Part shown: piece by piece, positions 6,488 through 16,500 of the stretch | Numbering within the stretch: position 1 is the first letter of the stretch | Layout of the letters: each line of letters starts with the position of its first letter | IMG/VR virus record: IMGVR_UViG_3300029911_000077 | Location: 1 to 40,880 of that record | From: a virus | Reading direction: 5' to 3' (one strand) | DNA: 40,880 nucleotides | Program-made: the position numbers and the translations under genes | The notes under the pieces: model-generated | What the model saw: only the letters and a program-made list of their open reading frames with translations | The model's database searches: none | What the model was told of the DNA's origin: nothing

Positions 6488-7078
6488 TCAGTCCTGCAAC
6501 ATGGTGTAAGTAAACACGAGATCTGTCGTGCTCGCGGGCGTCGGCGTGCCGGTCGTGACCGCACAAACGTAAAGATTGGTCGTCGGCGTCGTGTCGGCGT
6601 TCTTGACGGATTCGTTAACGCTCTGGCCAGATGTCGTCTGCGTCGTTCCCGCCGTCGCGGATGGCGTCAGCGTGATCGGGAAACCCGGCAGGAGGTTGGG
6701 GAGATCGGCCGAACTGAGCACAAAAGTTACGTGGTCGGTGCATGTCGAAGCTGGCGACTTGTTGAATACATAGATCGCCTCGGTGGCCGTCAGACCCCCC
6801 TTGGAGGCGATGCCGATATAATTCAAAATCCCGCTCGGCTGTACGGGGGTGCGGAAAATAGATACTGTCTGCACGCCGCCGACCGCCATATTAGCCGTAT
6901 AGGCGCTGTTCGTTACGGTCGGATTCGCGGAGATCGGACCGGCGTTGAGGCTGGCCGACGTGTAGCCCCCACCCGCAGGGCCAGAGCCTCCACCGCCGCT
7001 CGCGATTTGTGCGTCCGTACGTCCAGCGAAGATCGCGAACAGAATCGCCGCGAGGACCAGCTTCGCTAAAGATTTCAT
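6488..7078 (-). CDS. Exported Gly/Thr-rich beta protein
   Basis: 196 residues from ATG 7078 with AGGAG 6 bases upstream. The signal peptide is clear (SLAKLVLAAILFAIFAG, cut near TDA|Q). It is followed by a Gly/Ser linker and a Thr/Ser-rich beta domain with three cysteines. The 'NAGPISANPTVTNSAYTA' region recalls the N-terminal stretches of fibre proteins in this window. It lies between a coiled-coil exported protein and a fibre-like protein. Likely a fibre-associated or envelope-exposed protein; no family recognised. Confidence 0.6.
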   Translation of the reverse strand: MKSLAKLVLAAILFAIFAGRTDAQIASGGGGSGPAGGGYTSASLNAGPISANPTVTNSAYTANMAVGGVQTVSIFRTPVQPSGILNYIGIASKGGLTATEAIYVFNKSPASTCTDHVTFVLSSADLPNLLPGFPITLTPSATAGTTQTTSGQSVNESVKNADTTPTTNLYVCAVTTGTPTPASTTDLVFTYTMLQD

Positions 7079-7090
7079 GCGTATCTCCTA

Positions 7091-7165
7091 CTAGACGAAA
7101 CAGAGGATGACGGCGAACGCCCACGCTCCGAGGATCGCGGCGGCGGTGTATCGCCGCCACGACAT
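7091..7165 (-). CDS. Possible 24-residue membrane peptide
   Basis: A short frame from ATG 7165 to TAG 7091 encodes a basic N-terminus (MSWRRY) and one hydrophobic segment (TAAAILGAWAFAVILCFV). It fills the gap between two exported protein genes. No good Shine-Dalgarno sequence precedes it, and there are only 7 bases after the upstream stop, so reinitiation would be needed. Its topology (two arginines, then one helix) is that of a single-pass membrane peptide. It could be chance. Confidence 0.3.
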   Translation of the reverse strand: MSWRRYTAAAILGAWAFAVILCFV

Positions 7166-7172
7166 CGTAGGG

Positions 7173-7439
7173 TCACTTGCTTGGAGACGTCGGCGCATTG
7201 GCTTTCACCGCATCCGCTTTCAGCTTGTCGTTCTCCGCCTTGAGCGCGGCGTTCTCTTTCGCCAAGGCAATGATATCGTCAAATACATGTTGCTGCTGAG
7301 TGTTGAACGCCTGCCAATCCCGGTCGAGCGTCGAAAGAACCGTAGGCGGCGGAGTTGGCGTAGCCTGTTGCGCCCCGGCGGCGGCGGAATAGGCCATAGA
7401 TCCTGCAAATATGGCGTTTTTTAATAGGGTGAGTTTCAT
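7173..7439 (-). CDS. Exported coiled-coil protein, possible spanin-like
   Basis: 88 residues from ATG 7439. The N-terminus is a signal peptide (KLTLLKNAIFAGSMAYSAA, cut near AGA|Q). A Pro/Thr-rich spacer follows, then a single helix with heptads and a strong coiled coil (IIALAKENAALKAENDKLKA) and a Pro/Lys tail. An exported small periplasmic coiled coil would fit a spanin-type envelope-bridging component or a trimerisation partner of the neighbouring fibres. There is no lipobox cysteine, so an o-spanin lipoprotein is not supported. Function remains inference. Confidence 0.6.
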   Translation of the reverse strand: MKLTLLKNAIFAGSMAYSAAAGAQQATPTPPPTVLSTLDRDWQAFNTQQQHVFDDIIALAKENAALKAENDKLKADAVKANAPTSPSK

Positions 7440-7459
7440 TGCTGTTCTCTCAGGTGCGT

Positions 7460-10411
7460 TTAGTACACGACATTATACTGGTTGACGACGTTCGTCACCG
7501 TCCCGACATTAACCGCGTTCGTATATCCGTGCATATCATTTCCAATGACAATCGCGGAAGTCCCGGCTCCGAGCGCCACGCCGCTCGCCGAACCGCCCGT
7601 CACGTCGGATGTGTTTCCCTGAATAACTGCTCGGGTAGTCGTCCCGAGGTTGGTATAGAACCCTCCGGCTGGCCCAAACTGATGATTCCCGATCATCGTC
7701 ACGGTTGTCGTTGTCGCGCCGCTGGTGGTAGCATACGCATATCCGCCAACCGAGCCTGTAACGATGAAGTCGGTCAGCGTATTATTGCTCATTCGGTTAT
7801 CTTGTGCGGTCCCCGTATTCACTATCATTGCCGTATCGACACCATCGAATTGAGAATTGGCTAGTGTTACAGGGCCGTTGTCGGTAAAAGATCCACAACA
7901 GGCCGTGGCGAAGTCCTCTCCTATACCTTGGTTGTAGCCCCACGCCTGCTCGTTATCGAACAGTAGCCAGTCGCTATGCTGTACATACGCAACAAACCCG
8001 TTTAGAGCCACCCATCCGCGCAGATGGCTCGACGGCGACGAATCAGCATTCCACAACGCCCCTGAGTTCCAGTGGTTGTGGTCAATAGTGGTCCAGTCAA
8101 CGATAAAGTTGATGTAGTAGCAGGCGTAGATGCACGAACCGTTGTTTCGCTGCACATGAAGTCGCCCGACGCCAGAACTAGCATACGACCCTGCTAGCCC
8201 CATCGACTCATAGGAATTTGCGAAGAAATTATCCGCGATTGTTTGGTTTACGTTTCCGATTGTTCCGTTCGAAGTAAACAATGCAATCGTCGGCCCATAT
8301 ACGGTCGGCGATGCCGATGCGGCGCTCTGGCTGGGGTACCAAAACCCGCAGTTTCTCACCCCAGAATCATAGTCCAAAAGAATTGCTGCGTTCGTGTAAG
8401 CAACTGATCCAGAGCCCCACAATACCGCGAACACGGAACCTTTGCCGCCATACGCCATCGTGTTTGAGTCAAAAACGCTGCCGTTGTTGGCGCACTGTAG
8501 CGTAACGCCGGATTTCACTGTTACTTGGGATTTGAGATTGATGTAGCCCACACCCATCCAGACTACGCCGCCGCCTGCCGTGTTAGCGGTGTTTATAAAT
8601 CCCTGCACACAACTCGCCTCGTCGCCGCTGCTCGTAGTTGTGCTGACAGCGCATGACGAAGCGTCGTAAACGTTAGTCAACCCGCCGCTCGTGATCGTGT
8701 TGCATCCGAACCCCGTCGAGGTCGTCCACGTTAGGGCGCTCGATCCCGCCGAGCACGAGGGCATACTGACCGCGGTTGGCGACGCGGCCCCTGCCGTGGC
8801 GTTGGCGAGGACTGTATTCGCCGTCTGCGTGGCTAATTCCGCAAGCGTGATCGACGCTGACGGAAATGTCTGCGTCGCCAACCATGTATTGGCGTGACTG
8901 AGGTTGACGTTGATCGCCCCGGACGTGTTGGCGAGCGTCGTGCCGTCCGGCTTGACGCCACCGAGCACCGAGTTCGTCGCCGTGGGGAGAACATAGGCTG
9001 TCGCATAGGCCCCGGTTCCGAACGCCCCGCCCGCCGCCGAGGTCAAGCTCGACCCCGTGACGCCGCTCGCCAGCGTTGCGCCCGTCAGCGTCCCGGCGGC
9101 GGCCGCCACTGTACACGTCGATCCCAACGTGCAGCTTTGCCCGTTTACCGTTGTAGACGAGTAGACCAAATCCGCGTTGGTGACGAGCCCCGTCGCTGTA
9201 AACGTCGTGGTGACGGTGAAGCTAGGGGCGGTCAAACCGCTCGGCAGTGTCGTGGAGATCGACGGCGCGCCGCCAGAGGACGTGACTAGAACGCCGTTGT
9301 TCGCCGTCGCCAGCCCGGTAACGGTAGTCCCCGCCGTGCTATAGTAGGCGAGGTTGTTGGTCGATCCCGAGCTCACCGTGCCGCCGCCGCCGCCCGTCGT
9401 GCAGGCTCCCCCCGCATCCTGCACGCCCGTTGAGGACCATTGCAGGCAGTGCCCCGGCACAAGCGTTGGGGAATTGTTAGCGAGCACGATACCCGTCGAG
9501 GCGTTCGTGTTGACGCCGAGAGCCGGGGATACGCCTGTCCCGAGATTTATCGATGTTCCCCACGCCGACCCGGTGCTAACCGCCACGCCTGCGCCTGGGT
9601 ATATCATGCCTCCCCCACCAGAGCACGCGCCACCCGCGTCCTGCACGCCCGTTGAGGACCATCGCAGGCAATCGCCAATAGTAGGCGAGCCGTTGACCAG
9701 CGTCATTCCTCCCGAGGCGTTCGTGTTGACGCCAATCGCCGTCGCGACGCCACTTCCAGGATTAATAAACGTCGGCGCGGAAACCCCGTTGAACTCTGGG
9801 ATGCCAGCGGGGTTTGCCGTGCCTGTACCGCCGTTGATAGTGGGCAAAACAGCAACATCTTTGAGCAGCGTCCCTGTCGTGTTATTCCATATAGCGATGT
9901 CGCCCGCCGTAGTCGTGCCCGGTCCGACAATCCCTCCGGCTGCAAACGGGAAATTGTATGTCGTCCCGTTGTAAATAAAGGCTAAAGGTAATTGCAAGGC
10001 TCCGGCCGCCGCTCCAAAATCCAGAAGGCCGCCGCCCTGCGCATTCGGGTCGAGACAGAGATAGTGATAGCCTGTCGGGTTATCCGTCGGTCCATCGAAC
10101 ATGCAGAAATGTTCGCCGAGTGGGCCATTGCCATTGCTGGCGTATGGAGGCGTGTATGCGCCGTGACCCGCGCGCGAGGTAATCCCCAATTCGGCAGTAT
10201 TGGCGCCCAATCCGCCGCCGCCCGCGCCGCCTGCATCCATTACGATAGGTTGCGAAAATCCATCGCCGACATATTGCATTACGTGACCGGACGTTATCGG
10301 ACCGGCTTGTAGGATAGTAGATTGGGCAAACGCCAAAGACGGAGCCAGCAGGGCCAGCGCCATCGAAATGGCTGACTTCCAAGGCGCGCGGCGGGCCAAC
10401 CTGTTATTCAT
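7460..10411 (-). CDS. Tailspike/tail fibre with beta-helix C-terminus and signal peptide
   Basis: 983 residues from ATG 10411, overlapping the upstream stop (ATGA). Residues 1-29 are a signal peptide (SAISMALALLAPSLAFA|Q). Residues about 30-180 are homologous to the N-terminus of the 577-residue fibre at 32295-34028 (shared QAGP-T-GH, GITSR, GEH-C, TGYHY-C-DPNA-GGG, WNNT-GTLL). The middle is Gly/Thr/Ser-rich with a duplicated module of about 72 residues. From about residue 580 the sequence looks like a right-handed parallel beta-helix (regular Asn-ended turns such as IADNFFAN, IDHNHWNSG, MIGNHQFG, VIQGN), as in polysaccharide-degrading tailspikes. It is probably the main receptor-binding/depolymerase protein, corresponding in position to T7 gp17. 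Confidence 0.8.
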   Translation of the reverse strand: MNNRLARRAPWKSAISMALALLAPSLAFAQSTILQAGPITSGHVMQYVGDGFSQPIVMDAGGAGGGGLGANTAELGITSRAGHGAYTPPYASNGNGPLGEHFCMFDGPTDNPTGYHYLCLDPNAQGGGLLDFGAAAGALQLPLAFIYNGTTYNFPFAAGGIVGPGTTTAGDIAIWNNTTGTLLKDVAVLPTINGGTGTANPAGIPEFNGVSAPTFINPGSGVATAIGVNTNASGGMTLVNGSPTIGDCLRWSSTGVQDAGGACSGGGGMIYPGAGVAVSTGSAWGTSINLGTGVSPALGVNTNASTGIVLANNSPTLVPGHCLQWSSTGVQDAGGACTTGGGGGTVSSGSTNNLAYYSTAGTTVTGLATANNGVLVTSSGGAPSISTTLPSGLTAPSFTVTTTFTATGLVTNADLVYSSTTVNGQSCTLGSTCTVAAAAGTLTGATLASGVTGSSLTSAAGGAFGTGAYATAYVLPTATNSVLGGVKPDGTTLANTSGAINVNLSHANTWLATQTFPSASITLAELATQTANTVLANATAGAASPTAVSMPSCSAGSSALTWTTSTGFGCNTITSGGLTNVYDASSCAVSTTTSSGDEASCVQGFINTANTAGGGVVWMGVGYINLKSQVTVKSGVTLQCANNGSVFDSNTMAYGGKGSVFAVLWGSGSVAYTNAAILLDYDSGVRNCGFWYPSQSAASASPTVYGPTIALFTSNGTIGNVNQTIADNFFANSYESMGLAGSYASSGVGRLHVQRNNGSCIYACYYINFIVDWTTIDHNHWNSGALWNADSSPSSHLRGWVALNGFVAYVQHSDWLLFDNEQAWGYNQGIGEDFATACCGSFTDNGPVTLANSQFDGVDTAMIVNTGTAQDNRMSNNTLTDFIVTGSVGGYAYATTSGATTTTVTMIGNHQFGPAGGFYTNLGTTTRAVIQGNTSDVTGGSASGVALGAGTSAIVIGNDMHGYTNAVNVGTVTNVVNQYNVVY
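9411..9670. repeat. Near-identical DNA repeat inside the tailspike gene
   Basis: A 38-base segment at 9411-9448 recurs at 9633-9670 with two differences, and flanking positions (for example the GCGTTCGTGTTGACGCC segment near 9501 and 9717) recur at a similar spacing. The repeats encode two copies of a module with WSSTGVQDAGGAC and GVNTNAS motifs. This is recent tandem duplication in the fibre shaft and a likely site for length variation by recombination. Confidence 0.8.
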
Positions 10412-10560
10412 TTAGGTTTCTCGTGAGACCTGAGGGAATGTTGCGCGCGACCTGACTCGTGCCCAATGGGCTTGCCTTTGAACTCGACGCGCTGGGGCTT
10501 GCGCGGCTTGGGCGGCGGTCGGACGGCTTGATGGGCCGGGCTGGCGGGCGCGTCGGTCAT
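10408..10560 (-). CDS. Small basic proline-rich protein
   Basis: 50 residues; ATG 10560 overlaps the stop of the giant gene (ATGA) and its own stop overlaps the tailspike start (ATGA). The sequence is strongly basic and Pro/Lys/Arg-rich (VRPPPKPRKPQRVEFKGKPI) with no hydrophobic core, so it is probably disordered. The tight coupling at both ends argues for a real gene. Nucleic-acid or scaffold binding is possible; no family recognised. Confidence 0.55.
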   Translation of the reverse strand: MTDAPASPAHQAVRPPPKPRKPQRVEFKGKPIGHESGRAQHSLRSHEKPK

Positions 10561-13500
10561 TGGCCGACCCCGAGCTTCGCCATTTTTTGCCGCGTCGCGT
10601 CGGCCATGATCTGTGGATATTTCATGAAAAGCACCCCGCGCGCCGCCTCGCGGCTGTGTTCGACGATGGCCTTGACCGCATCGACGCGGACGCCAACGGG
10701 CCATTGACGCCAATCCGGTGAACGCACGAACACGTCGAGGCGCTGTTTCGCCATCCGGCCGGCGATGCGCGCGAAGTCATCATACTGCTGGTCTGTCAAT
10801 TGCACATTTCGGATGGTTCGATCAACGGGGGCTATCCCGATCCCAAGTTGCGCGAGCGATATGTTCACCGGGTCTTGGCTCATCCGCTGTTCGTAAATCG
10901 CGGTGGCCCCGGCGGCGATCAGCGCATCGCGCGACGGAATCGGCTGGCCCCAAATGTCGAGACGCGGAAACAGTTCTTCCGACATGCCGGGAGTTTTGGC
11001 GCGGATCGAGTCCATGACCGTGCGGGCCTGCCGAGAGTATGGGTCGCTTGCGCGCGCCATCTGCGCCATGCCGACGCTATACGGCACGAAAGACGATGCG
11101 AAATTCTGGATATAACGCTCGCCATAGCGGCCTGGGTCTTCAACGGCCTGGATCAGTTCGGCCGGCCCGCGCATGAACGACTCGTCCAGCACGTTTTGCG
11201 TGACCGCGTGCTGCATCAGCGCGGCGGCCTGCAGCATGTCGCCGGTCGACGCCGTGTGCGCCACGTCGTACAGATCGGCTGACATGCCGAGCAGCATCCC
11301 GAGCGGCCCGAGCCGGTTCATCGCATACCAAGTGTCTCCGATCCGAACGGAATGCGGCTGGTTTCCGGCCATGCGCCACATCGCGGCCTTGTTGCGATCC
11401 ATCGGGCCAGAGCCGCTCACGTAGCCACTGGCGGCGAGCGAGCCGAAGCCAATCGACAGCGCCGTGCCGACGATCATGCGGGCCTGCGCCATGTCCTGCG
11501 CGGCGACGCCGTTGCGGCCCATCAGGTCCGCGCGGATTTCCGACGACAGCAGGCCGGCGGGCGTCCGCTGCACGATGGACTGGTCGATGATATTCGCCGC
11601 GATGTGGACGAACGGGTCGATAAACTTGAGGATCGGCGTCTCGCCGAGGCCGGGCAGATTCGGAGCCCAATTGGTCAGTTTCGATAGGTGCTCGACGAAC
11701 TTGCCGGCAGGCCCCATGAGCGTGAGGTCCGTCGCCCCCTTCGTCGAGGCCGACATGATGTCATCGGGCGTGTTCAATCGCAATTGCGCGATCTTCGCCG
11801 CGTCGCCTTCGGCCTGCCGGTAGATCAGCGCCGATTTCTCGATGCTGTAATTCATGGCTCGAAAAAAGGTGTGGATAGATGCGATGGCGCGGCTCGGCGC
11901 GCGCGCAAGCTGCCCGATCGGGATCACGCCCCCTCGAACCCGGACGTCGAAGATAGCGCCCATCGGCGAATACATCGGCGCGGCGGTGCGCTCGCCGGCC
12001 GGCGTCGCCTCAAGCACCTTGCCTATGGCGAGCGCGCCGTCGAGCACTCCACGAAACGCGCCGAAGATCGCCGCCTTGGCGTCCGCGCGCGTCGCGCCCT
12101 CGTTCAGCATCTTGCCGGCCAGCGGGAGCGCCTGCTCCGGCTGATAGGGGAGGGCACGCACCTTGTCTTGGCCGGGAAGCCGCCCGGTCAGGCCGGTGCG
12201 GAAAGCGTCGGCCGCCGCTGTGACCGCCGGGATATAGCCAGACGCCGCGCCGCGTAGTCTGGCCGCCACCTCGCCGAAGCGGACTACGTTCGAAGTGTCG
12301 CGACCCATTGGGCCGCGCAGCGCGCCCAGCGCGGCGGCTGTGGTGGTTTCGAGCAAGCCCTTCTGCATCGACAGGATCATGTTGCCGATCACGTAGGTTG
12401 TATGCGTCGCCGGGCCGGAGATCAGCCCGTTGATCCAGTATTCCAGCAACATGCGACCGAACGAATGCTTCGCGGTCGCGTCGGTCAGATAGGCGATGGC
12501 TTCCGGCGTCTCGTAGGCCGCCAACAGCTTCATCTCCTGCGTCTTTTGGTAGAGCGTGCGGCCGGTCGCCGCGAGCATCACCTTGTCGATATCGCCCTGC
12601 ATCATGCGGAAGATGTTGAGCGCGCGGCCCGCCTCCGCCGTCGCGCCCATGATCGACTTAAGCACCATGTCGAGCCGGGCCTGTTCGGTCGCGAACGCCA
12701 GCACGCCTTCCGGCGACTCATCCTTGAGCCGCGAGATGCGCCCTACCTCGTTGGCTTGGTCGGTCAATAGCTCCTTGAGCGCCACGATCTGCTCGGCGTT
12801 CATCGCTCGCCCGCGCACCCAGCCATCGACCAAATCGGCCGCGCCAAACTTACCCATCGCCGCGGCTAGTTCCTGCGTTTGCGCCCACGTCGTCGGCGCG
12901 CGGCGGTCGCCGATGAAGTCGCCATTCGCCTCGGAGCGCGCCTTGATCGCCGCCCACACGTCGTCGGCGACGTTGATGTTGGCGCGCTTGAAATTGCCCG
13001 CCTTGTCTACGTAGGGGGATTCTCCGTCCCCGATGAGCCTGACGGGCCGGGGGGCGAGGGGGGCATCCCTAAGAGGGTCGCTAGATTCGGGTCGTCCGCT
13101 GGCGGAGCCTCCGGCGGTGGGCTTGCCGACTTCTGCCGGAGCTGCATTTCCGCCTGCGCGCTCCTGGCCGCCTGCGCCGCCCATGACGCCGCCGCCGGAC
13201 TGAGCCCCGGCTTGGCCGCCACCGCCGACCATTTCTGGTAATCCGACGTCGCCGCGTCCAACTTCTCCTGCGGCGTCGCCTCCTGGTCCTGCTGCTGCGG
13301 CTTCGACTTCTTGGACGGCTTGGGCGATTTCATCGGCGATCTCCGTCGGCGGTTGAGCGTCGTCAAAATGCGGCCGCTCGGCCTCGACCCGGTCGGCCGC
13401 GCCGCTCGCGTGTTCGTGCGGCGTCTGCTCGGCGGCTTCCGCGTGGAGGTCGTCGAGGCCGCGCCCCGGTTCCGCGTGCGGCGCGATCACCGTAGCGCGA

Positions 13501-16500
13501 TCTTTCGTCTCGTGCATGTATTCGAACACGCTGCGTAGCGCCGGACTGATTTCTACGTTCAGGCCCTCCACCCGATCGTAGAGAGGGAGCATCCAGTCGC
13601 GGAACATCTTGAACACGCCGTCGAGCGCGCGCGTCGGCGCGGTTCCCTCGTAAAGCCAGCGCATGTAGCCGTTGGCGAACTTCTCGTGCGCCTTGGTCGA
13701 GATCACGTTGTCCGCGCCAACGCCTGTTTCGCGCTTGGCAACCTCCCACATATCGCGCATCCGTTGCGGCGCTTCAGGATGTGCGGCGTCGCGCTTGAGC
13801 ATCTCGAAGAAATCGTGGCCGAGTTCGTGGATCGCCGTCGTCGCGTTGGCAATTTTCATCAACGTGATGATCGACCGCTGGCCGAGCCGCAAGAGGATGC
13901 GGCCGAACTGGCTCTGCTCAAGCTTGCGCTCGTCCTCATCTGGCTTCTCGGCTTCAATGGCCTGCGGAGCCTTTGACGGGTCTTTCGGCTTCAAGTCCTC
14001 CGTCAGCGCGGCCAGCTTCGCAGCCGCTTCGGCGTATTCCGCTTGGCGCGGCCATGTCGCCGCCGCTGCCTTCGACAGCGTGTCGTATTCTTTCTGGTTC
14101 CCCGCGATCTGCGCCTCGACGCGATCCGCCTGCGCCTTGATCTCCGCGAGCAACCCGGTGAACTTCGCCATCAGGCCGACCGGATCAGTCTCGCTGTTGA
14201 TGATGAACTCGTTCGGGCTGGCGTAAAGGCTATTTCCCTCAAGCTGTAGCTTGCCGACGGTGATGATGTTTTCCTCTTGCGACGCGCCGCCGTAGGAATA
14301 GCTGCGCCTCAATTCGATGCTGGCCGGGAAGCCGCCAATCTCGCCGAAGTTAAGTGCGCGGGCGCTATGGCTCAATTGCGGAGCAATCCGCAGCACGCCG
14401 TCACGCACCTTCTCGCCGGCTGCTTTCCGGTCCGTGAGCGTGGTCCCGTCGCTCAACGTGATCTTGAACTTGTCGCCGCGAATGTCCTGCACGCGCTCGG
14501 AATCCTCTTTCGCAGGCGCAAGGTTCCGCTTCAATTCTTCAATGTGAGATTGCAGGCCCTTCACCTGCCACGTCGCACGCTGCTTGGTCTGGTCGAAACC
14601 GCGCTTTTGCGCCGTCAGTTGCCGCACCTGCCGCGTCAGTTCGGCGTGCTGCATGATGCGCGGGTCGCCGGAGGCCGCCGCCTTGAGCATCTCGGCCTCG
14701 GGCAACGGGTTGTCGATGTCCTCGGCGACGCGGACGCCCTTCGATCCGCTGTTGACCTGCCCGATGAACTTCGCCTTGCGCTCTAAAAGCTGCCAGCGCG
14801 TCGCGTCCAGCGACCGTTCGGTGATGTAGCGCAGGATATGGACCTCTTTGTTGAGGTTGCCTTGGCGCAAAATGCGCCCATCGCGCTGTTCGATCTCCGC
14901 CGGCTTATGTGTCGGGTCCATGTGGTGCATGGCGATCAGGCGCTTCTGCGCGTTGGTGCCGACGCCCATCTTTTCCGTCGAGCCGATCAGCACGCGCGTC
15001 ACGCCGTCATTCATGCGCGCGAATAGGGCGCGCTTCTTCTCATCGCTGTCGGCGTCGTGGATGAACTCGATCTCCTTGCGCGGGATACCTTCGGCCACAA
15101 GCCGCTGGCGCATGTCCTCGTAAAGATTGATCGGTGGCGGCTTCCCGGCCGCGCTCTCGTCCTTCGGGACCACGGTGCGCAGCGCCTTCTGCTCGGCCTT
15201 GGTCAGATCGCCCCACGAACGCTGCCAGTCGCGGTCCTCAATGTTCTTCGTCGATCCCGCCGCGCGCGCCCAATCCATGCGCTCGTCGCCGGTCACGGCG
15301 TCCCAAGTCGCGGCGTAGCCTTCATCGCTCTCGGCGACCCTGGCCTTGGGCGTGCCGCGATCCATGAACACCATCTGCGAGCGCGCGTTCGGATCGTCCT
15401 TGTAGCGGTCGTATATGTCTTTGATGTTCTTGACCGCGAGCGCGATTTTGCCGTTCGGGTTGAACTCCATCGGCTTCGGCACCGCAAAGCCCATGATGTC
15501 GCCGTCGCGCAGCAAGCGCCCGTCGAGCGCGGCCTTGTTCCCGGCCCCCATGAGCGACAGCGTGTTGTCCTCGCCCTTCTCGCGCCGCAGGCCCTTGATC
15601 TCGGCGAGGCGCTCCACGATGCGCCGCACGGCGGCTTCCTCGTGCTCGGAAAGCTGCGCGGTGTGAACTTCGATCCCCGGCTTGCCGTCGCGCGTCATCA
15701 ACGCCGGGCGTGGCAGGTTCAACTGCTCGGCCGATTGCGAGTCGGCGATCTCGGAATAGAGCGAGATCAACTCGGGAATGTTGACGAACTTCGAGAACGA
15801 CGTGACGTCTTTGATCGACCTCCCGTCGGGAGCCATCTCGGGCTGCGTCACCACCTTGCCGAAGGTGTTGCCCCAAGCGTCGAACTTATCCAACCCGCGC
15901 TCTTTGAGCTTGTCGAGTTGCAGATAGCGCATCATGGTCCAAAGCTCGGCCATGCTGTTCGACATCGGCGTGCCGGTCGCGAAGATCGCCGAGCGCCCAG
16001 GCTTGCGCTGCTCGAGGTAGCGAATCTTCATAAACAAGTCCTCCGACCGCTGCGAGGCGGCGGAGGAAAGCCCGCGAATGTTCGAGTAGCGCGTCGGGAA
16101 GGCAAGGTTTTTGAACAGGTGCGCCTCATCGACGATCACTTGGTCAATGCCCGATTCCTCGAATGTCGTTCCCTCGTCCTTCACTTCGTCGTTCAACAGT
16201 TTTTGCAGTCGGGCGTTCATCTTCTCCATCGCGCTTTCAAGCTGCTTGACGGTGCGCGACTTCTTTGTTTCCCCCGCCGCACGATCCGCCGCCTGCTGCG
16301 CTTTAAGCGCTTCGCGATATTCCGCAAGCTGGTCTTGGATGAATTGGCCTTGCGTTTCGCTCGATACGCCGATGCGTCCGAACGCGCTGTGCGTGAAGAT
16401 CACGGCGTCCCAATCGTTCGAGGCGGTTTTGGCTACAAACGCGCGGCGCGCGTCGGGCGACATCTCGTCCTTGTTCGCCACTAGGATGTTGGCGTCAGGA

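Noticed and set aside
13363-13749. Minus-strand alternative frame just upstream of the second nested ORF
   Set aside because: Very Arg-rich, no convincing ribosome-binding site, and overlaps the conserved zincin region of the giant frame, unlike the two nested ORFs that lie in linkers.
15322-15876. 184-codon minus-strand alternative frame inside the helicase region
   Set aside because: Arg/Gly/Asp-rich shadow overlapping conserved helicase sequence; no start signal.
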